From positions 2,604,001 through 2,668,000 of the forward strand of contig NZ_CP064908.1 of NCBI RefSeq assembly GCF_015841355.1: a stretch of 64,000 bases of DNA. The letters are read 5' to 3'. The first letter of the stretch is position 1. The number at the start of each line of letters is the position of its first letter. The translations under genes were made by a program, and so were the position numbers. The stretch comes from Synechococcus sp. CBW1107 (lineage in GTDB: Bacteria > Cyanobacteriota > Cyanobacteriia > PCC-6307 > Cyanobiaceae). A model generated the notes under the pieces. That model was given only the letters and a program-made list of their open reading frames with translations. It was not told the DNA's origin and did no database searches. This document shows positions 8,557 to 15,885 of this stretch, piece by piece.

Positions 8557-9540
8557 ATGCCGATCATCGAGGCCCGCGGGCTCGGCAAGTGCTTCCGGGT
8601 GGCCGACAAGTCACCCGGCCTGGCTGGAACCCTGCGCCACTTCTTCGCTCGCCGCTTCAAGGACATTCCTGCGGTGCGGGATGTCAGCTTCAGCATCGAG
8701 CCCGGCGAGGTGGTGGGCTTCCTGGGGGGCAATGGAGCCGGCAAGACCACCACACTCAAGATGCTCACCGGCCTGATCGAGCCCAGTGCCGGTGAGGTGC
8801 GGGTGGCTGGCTTCAGGCCCTTCCGCCGCCAGACGGCCTTCCTGCGGACGATCACCCTGGTGATGGGGCAGAAGCAGCAGTTGATCTGGGACCTCCCCCC
8901 GCTCGATTCCCTGCGGGTCAATGCGGCGGTCTACGGCATCAGCGACGCCGAAGCCCGCCGTCGCATCGATGAACTGGCCGAGATGCTGGAGCTGGGGGAG
9001 GAGTTGCGCCGGCCTGTGCGCAAGCTCTCGCTCGGCCAGCGCATGAAGGCCGAGCTGCTGGCGGCGCTGCTGCATCGTCCCTCCGTCCTCTTTCTCGACG
9101 AACCCACACTCGGGCTGGATGTGAATGCCCAGGCGCGGGTGCGTGAGTTCCTCGCCGATTACAACCTCCGCACCGGCGCCACCGTCCTGCTCACCAGCCA
9201 TTACATGGGCGACATCACCGCCCTCTGCCGGCGGGTGCTGCTGATCGACCAGGGCCATCTCTTCTATGACGGCAGCCTGCAGGAGCTGACCCAGCAGCTC
9301 GCCCCATACCGGGAGGTCTGCTGTGATCTGGGGGCGGTCTACCCGCCGGAGGCGTTCGCTGGTTTCGGCGAAATCGAATCCCTCGCAGGTCACCGGCTGC
9401 GGCTGCTGGTGTCACGGGATCGGCTCACGGCCACCATCTCGCGGCTGCTGTCCACCTTTCCCGTGCTCGATCTGGAGGTGAACGATCCGCCGGTGGAGGA
9501 GATCATCGGCCGCCTCTTCCGTGAGGGGGTGGTGGGATGA
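8557..9540 (+). CDS. ABC transporter ATP-binding protein (COG4586 type)
   Basis: 327 residues. Walker A GGNGAGKT is at residues 57-64, the signature region is LSLGQRMKAELLAALL and Walker B is VLFLDEPTLGLD, followed by the H-loop SHYMGD. The insertion before the Walker A region and the C-terminal extension fit the uncharacterised COG4586 ATPases that work with COG4587 and COG3694 permeases. The stop overlaps the ATG of the next gene (ATGA), giving a translationally coupled three-gene exporter. Substrate unknown. Confidence 0.93.
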   Translation: MPIIEARGLGKCFRVADKSPGLAGTLRHFFARRFKDIPAVRDVSFSIEPGEVVGFLGGNGAGKTTTLKMLTGLIEPSAGEVRVAGFRPFRRQTAFLRTITLVMGQKQQLIWDLPPLDSLRVNAAVYGISDAEARRRIDELAEMLELGEELRRPVRKLSLGQRMKAELLAALLHRPSVLFLDEPTLGLDVNAQARVREFLADYNLRTGATVLLTSHYMGDITALCRRVLLIDQGHLFYDGSLQELTQQLAPYREVCCDLGAVYPPEAFAGFGEIESLAGHRLRLLVSRDRLTATISRLLSTFPVLDLEVNDPPVEEIIGRLFREGVVG

Positions 9541-10325
9541 AACGGACGCTCCGGCTGGCACGGGTGCTGCTCTCGGTCCAGTACGCCTACATGCTCGAGT
9601 ACCGCGCCGAGATCGCGCTCTGGGCCCTCTCCGGCCTCCTGCCCCTGATCATGCTGGCCCTCTGGAGCGGCGCCGGGGCGGCCGCAGATCTCAGCCTCAG
9701 TCCGGCGGCGCTGAACCGCTACTTCCTGGCGGCCTTCGTCGTGCGTCAGTTCACGGTGGTCTGGGTGATCCATGTGTTCGAGGAGGACTCCCTGCAGGGG
9801 CGTCTCTCCCCCTACCTGCTGCAACCTCTGCACCCGTTCTGGCGCTACCTGGCCGCCCACATCGCCGAGCAGGCCACGCGGGTGTCCTTCGTCCTGGCGA
9901 TCGTGCTGGCGGTCTGGCTGCTGGGGGCTGGGGCCAGCGGCTGGCCACCGCCCTCCACGTGGCTGCTGGGCCTGCTGGTGACCCACCTGGCCTTTCTGCT
10001 GCGGTTCCTGCTGCAGTCGGTCATCACCATGGCCTGCTTCTGGAGCGAGCGGGCGGCGGCCCTGGATCGCCTGCTGCTGATCCCTTACCTGTTCCTCTCG
10101 GGACTGGTGGCGCCGCTGGAGGCCTTTCCCCCCGGCCTGCGCCGCCTGGCGCAGGTCACCCCCTTCCCATCGATGGTCGACTTCCCGGCCAGGCTCCTCT
10201 CCGGCGGCGAGGTGAACCTGGCCGGGGGGCTGGTGACGATGGCCGCCTGGATGGCCCTGCTCTTGCCCCTCTATCTGCTGCTCTGGCGCGCCGGACTGCG
10301 CCGCTACGCGGCGATGGGGGCCTGA
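9537..10325 (+). CDS. ABC-2 family permease (COG4587-like)
   Basis: 262 residues with about six membrane segments. The N-terminal MKRTLRLARVLLSVQYAYMLEYRAEIALWALSG-like opening (a short amphipathic stretch followed by the first helix) is typical of the ABC-2/DUF990 permeases. The motif GRLSPYLLQPLHPFWRYLAAH in the first cytoplasmic loop is the probable coupling region to the ATPase. It overlaps both neighbours by 1-4 nt. It is likely half of a heterodimeric membrane domain with the next gene. Confidence 0.9.
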   Translation: MKRTLRLARVLLSVQYAYMLEYRAEIALWALSGLLPLIMLALWSGAGAAADLSLSPAALNRYFLAAFVVRQFTVVWVIHVFEEDSLQGRLSPYLLQPLHPFWRYLAAHIAEQATRVSFVLAIVLAVWLLGAGASGWPPPSTWLLGLLVTHLAFLLRFLLQSVITMACFWSERAAALDRLLLIPYLFLSGLVAPLEAFPPGLRRLAQVTPFPSMVDFPARLLSGGEVNLAGGLVTMAAWMALLLPLYLLLWRAGLRRYAAMGA

Positions 10326-11113
10326 TGGGGCGCTATGCACGCACCCTGAGGGAGTTCTGGGTCTCGGCGCTGGCGATGGAACTGGAGTATCCGGCCAACG
10401 CGTTGATCGAGCTGCTCTCGGTGCTCGGCAACCTGGCCGGCAGCGTGGTGGTGCTGGCGCTGTTCTATGGCCGTGGCCATGGCCTCGGGGGCTGGAGCTG
10501 GGATGAGGCCCTGGTGGTGCTGGGGGTCTACACCCTGCTCGATGGCTTCAGCAGCACCCTGCTCCAGCCCAACCTGGGGGCGATCGTGAATCATGTGCGC
10601 ACCGGCAGCCTCGATTTCGTGCTGCTGAAGCCGATCGACAGTCAGTTCTGGCTCTCGGCCCGAAGCTTCTCCCCCTGGGGCCTGCCAGGTCTGCTGGCGG
10701 GGCTGGGGCTGATCGTGCTGGCAGCGGGACGGGCGGGGGCCACCCCATCGCTGCTCACTCTGCTGGGCACCGCTCTGCTGCTCCTGTGCAGCGCCCTGAT
10801 CCTCTACAGCCTCTGGTTCGCGCTGGCGGCCACCAGCATCTGGTTCGTGAAGGTGTGGAATGCCACGGAGGTGCTGCGCAGCACGTTGGTGGCAGGCCGC
10901 TTTCCCGTCAGTGCCTATCCCCCTGCTCTGCGCACGCTGTTCACCCTGGTGCTGCCGGTGGCCTTCCTCACCACCGTGCCGGCGGAAGCGATCCTGGGCC
11001 GAGCCACCCTTCCCTGGGTGCTGGCCAGCCTGGGGATGGCTGTAGTGGCCCTTGGCCTCAGCCGTGGCCTGTGGCGCCATGCCCTGCGCTACTACACCTC
11101 GGCGTCCAGTTGA
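10325..11113 (+). CDS. ABC-2 family permease (COG3694-like)
   Basis: 262 residues, the same length as the preceding permease, with about six membrane helices. The N-terminus MGRYARTLREFWVSALAMELEYPA and the loop GSLDFVLLKPIDSQFWLSAR parallel the first permease and suggest ancient duplication. The start ATG overlaps the upstream stop (TGATG). The C-terminus ends RHALRYYTSASS, again like the partner. With the ATPase this forms a predicted efflux-type ABC system; no substrate can be inferred from the sequence. Confidence 0.9.
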   Translation: MGRYARTLREFWVSALAMELEYPANALIELLSVLGNLAGSVVVLALFYGRGHGLGGWSWDEALVVLGVYTLLDGFSSTLLQPNLGAIVNHVRTGSLDFVLLKPIDSQFWLSARSFSPWGLPGLLAGLGLIVLAAGRAGATPSLLTLLGTALLLLCSALILYSLWFALAATSIWFVKVWNATEVLRSTLVAGRFPVSAYPPALRTLFTLVLPVAFLTTVPAEAILGRATLPWVLASLGMAVVALGLSRGLWRHALRYYTSASS

Positions 11114-11193
11114 CCGAGAAGGCGATGACGCGGGGATCAGAATGAGTCTCCGGCCGTGGTTCGGCCTCCCCCCGCCTCGGCACCTCGACACAC

Positions 11194-11922
11194 GTGGCAC
11201 AGCAGCGAGACGGTTGGTCCCACGGTCACTGGATGCGCCATCAGGAGCAGCACCGCACGTCCCGGGTGGGCTGGCTGCGGGCTGCGGTGCTCGGGGCCAA
11301 TGACGGCATTGTCTCCACCGCCAGCCTGCTGGTGGGGGTGGCGGCGGCCGAGGCCGACCATGCCGCGATCATGCTGGCCGGAGCGGCCGGACTGGTGGCC
11401 GGAGCGATGTCGATGGCGGCCGGTGAATACGTGTCGGTGAGTTCCCAGGCCGACACCGAGCAGGCCGACCTGGCCAGGGAGCGTCAGGAGCTCGCCGATG
11501 ACGCGGCTGCGGAGCTGGCCGAGCTCACCGGCATCTACGTGCATCGGGGCCTGGAGCCCGCCCTGGCCCATGAGGTGGCGCTGCAGCTCACCCGTCACGA
11601 TGCCCTCGGAGCCCATGCCCGCGATGAACTGGGCATCACCGACTCCCTCGCCGCCCGGCCCGTCCAGGCCGCTCTGACTTCGGCAGCGATGTTCTCGATC
11701 GGGGCGGCGCTGCCCCTGGGCACGGCCGCTTTCCTGCCCGCCTCCAGAATCGGGGTGGTGGTCTCGCTCACCTCGCTGCTGTTCCTGGGGCTGCTGGGCG
11801 GGGTCTCTGCCAGGGCCGGTGGCGCCAGACTGAGCACCGCCATCCTTCGGGTCACCATCTGGGGGGCTCTGGCGATGGGAGCCACGGCCCTGATCGGCTT
11901 CCTGCTGGGGGTCTCCCCCTGA
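11194..11922 (+). CDS. VIT1/CCC1 family transporter
   Basis: 242 residues from a GTG; an ATG at 11233 is an alternative. The family moves Fe2+ or Mn2+ across membranes, in plants into vacuoles. Diagnostic segments are LRAAVLGANDGIVSTASLLVGVA in the first helix and GAMSMAAGEYVSVSSQADTE, followed by a cytoplasmic acidic/helical domain (LADDAAAELAEL) and three further helices. It probably sits in the plasma membrane. It is about 80 nt after the ABC exporter on the same strand but has no overlap with it. Confidence 0.92.
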   Translation: MAQQRDGWSHGHWMRHQEQHRTSRVGWLRAAVLGANDGIVSTASLLVGVAAAEADHAAIMLAGAAGLVAGAMSMAAGEYVSVSSQADTEQADLARERQELADDAAAELAELTGIYVHRGLEPALAHEVALQLTRHDALGAHARDELGITDSLAARPVQAALTSAAMFSIGAALPLGTAAFLPASRIGVVVSLTSLLFLGLLGGVSARAGGARLSTAILRVTIWGALAMGATALIGFLLGVSP

Positions 11923-11984
11923 GCGGCTCAGATCGGTGCGGACACCGATATCGTCCTGCCTGCGACCAGCCTCCGGATCCTTCC

Positions 11985-13023
11985 ATGCCCGCTTCCCACC
12001 GTCGCTGGTCTCTGCTCGCTCTGGTGGGTCTGACTCTGCTGGTGATCGGCTCTGCAGCGGCCTTCGGACCGCGGCAGCGGGGCCCTCTCCTGGCGGTGGT
12101 GGAGGCACCGTCTCCGCCCGCATCAGAGCCTGAGCCTCCCCCGCCTCCGGTCACGGTTCTGCTCCCTTCGGAGCCGGGTCTGCCCCTGGCGGCCGATGGT
12201 CGCCACTATCCGGTCGTGCCCAGCGATCCCCAGGCCGTAGCCGAGCTGCTGGTGTCACTCGAGGAGGCACTGCGTTCGCCCGCCACCTCGGGGGAGTCGT
12301 TGCCGGCTCTGGGCCACCAGCACCAGGTGATCCTGCGGGTGCTGGCGGTTCGTGAGAGCCAGGCCCAGGAGGTGCGCCGCCGGCTTCCCCCCCGTTGGCA
12401 AGGGGTGCTGGACCATCACCTGGCGGCACGCCGTGCCTTCCTCTCCATGCGCCGCCACGATCCTCCAGGCCGGCAGTGCCACCCTGCCGGCCTGGAGGAT
12501 CGTGGCGCCTGAGCCGGCGGAGAACCTGCTGCGGTACTACCGCAGCGCTGAGGCGGCCACCGGCATCGACTGGGAAGTGCTGGCCGCCGTCAACCTGGTG
12601 GAAACGGGCATGGGCCGCATCGATGGGGTTTCGGTGGCCGACGCCCGCGGGCCGATGCAGTTCCTGCCCACCACCTGGGCCCAGCCTGGTGTCGGCAAGG
12701 GGGATATCCGCGATCCCCACGACGCCATCCACGCCGCCGCCCGCTATCTGGTGCGCCGCGGCGGGTTGAAGGACATTCGCAAGGGGCTCTGGGGGTACAA
12801 CAACAGCGACTACTACGGCAAGGCCGTGCTCCACTACGCCGCCCTGCTGCGCGAGGATCCCGCCGCTTACACGGGTCTCTACCACTGGGAAATCCACTTC
12901 GCCTCCACTGCCGGTGACCTCTGGCTGCCCGTGGGTTATGCCCAGAACAGACCCATACCGGTGGCCGTCTACCTCCAGCGGTTCCCCGCCAGCGCACCGC
13001 CGGCTGCCAACCGTGATGGCTGA
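11985..13023 (+). pseudogene. lytic murein transglycosylase, frameshifted (two-frame gene)
   Basis: An N-terminal frame (11985-12512) encodes a signal/anchor, a Pro-rich linker and the helical region HQHQVILRVLAVRESQAQEVRR. The conserved catalytic part lies in the +1 frame and is open to 13023: PAWRIVAPEP, LLRYYRSAEAATGIDWEVLA, then NLVETGMGRI with the likely catalytic Glu, GPMQFLPTTWA and AARYLVRRGG. The family normally carries both parts in one polypeptide. The frames cross between about 12450 and 12490, exactly at a perfect 24-bp inverted repeat. Either the gene is inactivated, or the sequence there is an assembly error, or a shift is programmed. I favour mutation or artefact. Confidence 0.8.
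12453..12507. repeat. perfect 24-bp inverted repeat with 7-nt loop
   Basis: Left arm 12453-12476 and right arm 12484-12507 are exact reverse complements of each other, separated by TGCCACC. The right arm encodes the conserved LPAWRIVA segment of the transglycosylase in the correct catalytic frame; the left arm encodes nothing family-like. The repeat coincides with the frameshift. There is no T-tract, so it is not a rho-independent terminator. It looks like the product of a hairpin-templated copying event. Confidence 0.93.
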
Positions 13024-13118
13024 GGCGGCCATGGCGCGATCGGGTGAAGGAGCTTGTCGACCTGGTTCCCCAACGCGGCTTCTGGATCAGGCTGGGTTCC
13101 AGGAGCACGGGAAGCCCT

Positions 13119-13295
13119 ATGGCCATGACGGTGAAGTCCCTGGTGCCGGGCGAGGCCGAGTCCGTGGCGGTGTCGTTCAGCAGCCTCATGGCGCTGGTTG
13201 TCTGCTTCCTGGTGCTGGCCCTCGGGGTGGGTCAGATCAGTGCGGTGATGCCGAGCCTCACGGGAGCCTCCGCGGACGAGGCCGGCCGGCCTTGA
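13119..13295 (+). CDS. small single-helix membrane protein, hypothetical
   Basis: 58 residues from the ATG in MAMTVKSLVPGEAESVAVS, with one hydrophobic segment LMALVVCFLVLALGVGQ and a short polar tail. A GTG at 13044 would give 83 residues, but the extra N-terminus looks non-coding. It lies between the broken transglycosylase and the next gene on the same strand. I recognise no family, and the assignment rests on frame openness and composition only. Confidence 0.45.
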   Translation: MAMTVKSLVPGEAESVAVSFSSLMALVVCFLVLALGVGQISAVMPSLTGASADEAGRP

Positions 13296-13341
13296 CCAGT
13301 CGCTCCGGTTGGATCGGCCACCTCGGTGAGGGGCCGGTCTG

Positions 13342-13623
13342 ATGAAGGCTCGTTTGCTGCTCGGTCCCGTGCACGTCTGCCCGCAGGTGCGCGAATGGCT
13401 GGATCTCGAGACGCTGCAGCGCCTGGTGTCCCGCCACCGCCGCGGCGACTGGGGTGAGGTCGATGCCCGTGATGCCAGGGCCAACACCCTGGCTGCTTAC
13501 CACCAGTGCGGCCGCCTGCGCAGTGTCTACAACCTGGGCCAGGGGCTGTGCATCTGGGTGATCACCGACCACCTCGGCACCGACAGCCTGCAGACCACCG
13601 TGCTCATCCCCGCCGATGAGTGA
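13342..13623 (+). CDS. small conserved hypothetical protein
   Basis: 93 residues. The pattern LVSRHRRGDWGEVDARDARANTLA, then GRLRSVYNL and CIWVITDHLG...TTVLIPADE resembles a widespread family of about 90-residue proteins sometimes labelled plasmid-related, with a conserved GDWG and a C-terminal WVIT(E/D) strand. Function unknown. The stop overlaps the start of the following kinase gene by 8 nt, so it is the first member of an overlapping three-gene set. Confidence 0.72.
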   Translation: MKARLLLGPVHVCPQVREWLDLETLQRLVSRHRRGDWGEVDARDARANTLAAYHQCGRLRSVYNLGQGLCIWVITDHLGTDSLQTTVLIPADE

Positions 13624-14749
13624 TCCGGTGCCTCCCATCGTCGACGCCAGCGGGGCACTTACGGCGATTGCCGAGCGCTTCGACCTCGGTGGCCCGGTCA
13701 GGGGCATCGAACCCCTGGGCCAGGGCAACGTCAACGACACCTACCTGGTGCGGCTGGGGGAGCCGGCCCGGCCCGCCGCCGTGCTGCAACGGGTGAACAC
13801 CGGGGTGTTCTCAAGCCCAGAACTGGTGATGGCCAACCTGGTGGCCTTCAGCGATCATGTGGCCAGACGGCTGCTCGAACCTCCCAGGGAACTGGAGGGG
13901 CGCCGCTGGGTGGTGCCACGGGTGTTCCAGGCCCGCGCCGATGGCCGGCCCTGGGTGTGGGAAGGCTCCAGCTTCTGGCGTGCTCTGGGCTACGTGGAGC
14001 GGGCTCAATCCCTGGAGCGGATCGGTCACAGCGGCCATGCCCGTGAAGTCGGCTTCGGACTGGGCATGTTTCACCGGCTGATCAGTGATCTGCCCGCGGA
14101 CCACCTGGCCGACACCCTGGAGGGATTCCACATCACCCCCAGCTATCTGCGTCAATTCGACCAGGTGATCGCCCAGCTCGGAACCTCCCCCGACCCAGAG
14201 CTCAGCGACTGTCTGACCTTCGTGGAGCAGCGTCGCTCTCTGGTGCCGGTGCTCGAGCAGGCCAAGGCGGCAGGGATCCTGCGTGAGCGCCCGATCCACG
14301 GCGATCCGAAGATCAACAACGTCATGCTTGATCTGGAGGGAGACCAGGCCGTCGCCCTCGTTGATCTCGACACCGTCAAACCCGGCCTGGTGCACTACGA
14401 CATCGGCGACTGCCTGAGATCGGCCTGCAATCCCCTGGGAGAGGACATTGCCGACTGGAGAGCGGTGCACTTCGATGTGAGTCTCTGTGAAGCGTTGCTC
14501 GGGGGATACGGCAGCGTGGCCAGCTCCTTCCTCACTCCCGCCGACTACGACCACATCGCTGTGGCGATTCGCCTGATCAGCTTCGAGCTGGGGTTGCGCT
14601 TCCTCACGGATCATCTCGCCGGGGATCTCTACTTCAAGACCCGCTACAGAGGTCACAATCTGCTGCGGGCACGGGTTCAGTTCCGGCTCACCGAGAGCAT
14701 CGAGGAGCAGGAGGCGGCCATTGAGGCCGTTGTGGCGGCGATCCGATGA
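13616..14749 (+). CDS. APH-fold kinase, sugar-kinase (NahK/homoserine-kinase) like
   Basis: 377 residues. Phosphotransferase fold with Brenner's motif IHGDPKINN (H228, D230, N235) and the metal-binding LVDLDTV (D250, D252). The N-terminal nucleotide loop is LGQGNVNDTYLV. The HGDPKxxN...DxDT pattern and the overall length resemble the N-acetylhexosamine 1-kinase branch rather than antibiotic kinases, so I infer a small sugar or amino-sugar substrate. It overlaps the gene before by 8 nt and the DOMON-like gene after by 4 nt, implying joint expression. Confidence 0.85.
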   Translation: MSDPVPPIVDASGALTAIAERFDLGGPVRGIEPLGQGNVNDTYLVRLGEPARPAAVLQRVNTGVFSSPELVMANLVAFSDHVARRLLEPPRELEGRRWVVPRVFQARADGRPWVWEGSSFWRALGYVERAQSLERIGHSGHAREVGFGLGMFHRLISDLPADHLADTLEGFHITPSYLRQFDQVIAQLGTSPDPELSDCLTFVEQRRSLVPVLEQAKAAGILRERPIHGDPKINNVMLDLEGDQAVALVDLDTVKPGLVHYDIGDCLRSACNPLGEDIADWRAVHFDVSLCEALLGGYGSVASSFLTPADYDHIAVAIRLISFELGLRFLTDHLAGDLYFKTRYRGHNLLRARVQFRLTESIEEQEAAIEAVVAAIR

Positions 14750-15354
14750 TGGCCTCCGGACCTGAGGACCCTGAGATCGCCTGGCAGTCGTTCGTCCTGC
14801 AACCGTTCCAATCCGGAGATCTGCCGCCAGGCCCAAGGCCAGCCGGTTCCGCTTCCCCGGGCACCGGCCTGGAGCTGAGCGGGCGGATCCGCTGCCGGGG
14901 TGGGGCCCTGGAGTTGTGTCTGCGCATTGGCGGCGATCTGAAGTCGGTGGCGCTGCCTGAGTCCTCAACCCGGCCCGAGCGCCGCGATGACCTCTGGCGC
15001 AGCACCTGTTTCGAGCTGTTTCTGGCAGCGGAGGGGCAGCCGGAGTACCGGGAAGTGAACCTGTCACCGGCCGGCCACTGGAACGTCTACCGCTTCTGCG
15101 GTTACCGCCATGGGATGGAGACCGAGCCCTCCCTGCGGGCGTTGCCCTTCGCGATCAGGTCAGGCCCCGGGGTCGTGGAGCTGGAGCTGGCCTGGCCGCT
15201 GCCGGATGACCTTCGCTCCTCCCCTTCTGCCCTGGTGGCTGGGGTCTGTGCGGTGATCGAGCAACAGCAGGGACAGCTCAGTTACTGGGCCGTGATCCAC
15301 CCGGGCAAGGAAGCCGACTTTCACAGGCGTGACGGCCTGGTGCTGCGCCTCTGA
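14746..15354 (+). CDS. DOMON-like domain protein
   Basis: 202 residues with no signal peptide. The beta-rich pattern ALELCLRIGGDL, RRDDLWRSTCFELFLA, YREVNLSPAGHWNVYRFCGYRHGME and a C-terminal LSYWAVIHPGKEADFHRRDG is that of the cyanobacterial DOMON-like family. DOMON folds bind sugars or haem in other proteins. Coupled by a 4-nt overlap to an APH-fold kinase, it may help handle a carbohydrate, but that is inference. Followed by the longest gene-free stretch in the window. Confidence 0.8.
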   Translation: MMASGPEDPEIAWQSFVLQPFQSGDLPPGPRPAGSASPGTGLELSGRIRCRGGALELCLRIGGDLKSVALPESSTRPERRDDLWRSTCFELFLAAEGQPEYREVNLSPAGHWNVYRFCGYRHGMETEPSLRALPFAIRSGPGVVELELAWPLPDDLRSSPSALVAGVCAVIEQQQGQLSYWAVIHPGKEADFHRRDGLVLRL

Positions 15355-15615
15355 GTTGCCTGATCGGCTCAGCGGAGGATTTGTGGGATGGAAGAGCCCA
15401 GAGTGAACCACCACCCCAGGCTCCTGCCCTAAGGCATCGTCATCGTGACATGCCGATCCATAAACATCTTCTCACAGGAGGCGAACAGCGAACTCTGGAC
15501 TGACTCATCCATCTGGAGTGACCGACTGAAGTGACTCATCCATGTGAAATCAGGATCAATCCGGATTCAGGACCTGACTGGATGTCAGCAACCGGATCAG
15601 ACGTTCAGCAGACGT
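15355..15615. other. gene-free stretch with short direct repeats
   Basis: 261 nt between the convergent DOMON-like and Nif11 genes, the longest gap in the window. I see no open frame of note. It contains two copies of TGACTCATCCAT at 15501-15512 and 15532-15543 (31-nt period), and a perfect tandem pair of the 11-mer CAGACGTTCAG at 15598-15619 that runs into the Nif11 stop codon. No hairpin with a T-tract was seen. Meaning unknown. Confidence 0.7.
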
Positions 15616-15831
15616 TCAGCTGTATTCGCCGGGCATGTCCTGCTTGGTGATGGTCACCCTGCCGATGCGCTTGCCCGAGGCCCGCAGCAGTTCGTCTCCG
15701 GAGACATCGAAGCCCAGGGAGGTGGCGAGTCTGGCCACGTCATCAGCAGTGGAGGAACCCAGCACCTGCCGCCTGAGCTCCTCGTCGTCCTGGACCCTGG
15801 CGAGGAAGGCCCTGAGTTGCTCCTGGGACAT
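15616..15831 (-). CDS. Nif11-type small protein
   Basis: 71 residues from the ATG at 15831. The start MSQEQLRAFLARVQDDEELRR and the later DDVARLATSLGFDVSGDEL match the Nif11 (nitrogen-fixation-like leader) domain, which also serves as leader for RiPP precursors such as prochlorosins. Here the C-terminus (LLRASGKRIGRVTITKQ...) has no Gly-Gly cleavage site and no Cys/Ser/Thr-rich core, so a stand-alone regulatory or unknown role is as likely as a precursor peptide. It lies 54 nt downstream of the PKHD hydroxylase gene on the same strand. Confidence 0.85.
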   Translation of the reverse strand: MSQEQLRAFLARVQDDEELRRQVLGSSTADDVARLATSLGFDVSGDELLRASGKRIGRVTITKQDMPGEYS

Positions 15832-15885
15832 GACGGCGGGCCGAGCGCGATGGTGTTCCAGCATGGCGCCCCCAGGGGACCGGAC

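Noticed and set aside
9390-10340. Large minus-strand frame rich in Gln/Gly/Arg opposite the ABC permease
   Set aside because: Typical shadow frame in GC-rich DNA, opposite a clear permease with strong membrane pattern.
10304-11200. Minus-strand frame opposite the second ABC permease
   Set aside because: Antisense shadow; low complexity and no domain.
12151-13032. Minus-strand frame opposite the broken transglycosylase
   Set aside because: Contains the complement of the inverted repeat, so parts look similar on both strands, but no family features appear. The plus-strand catalytic motifs are unambiguous.
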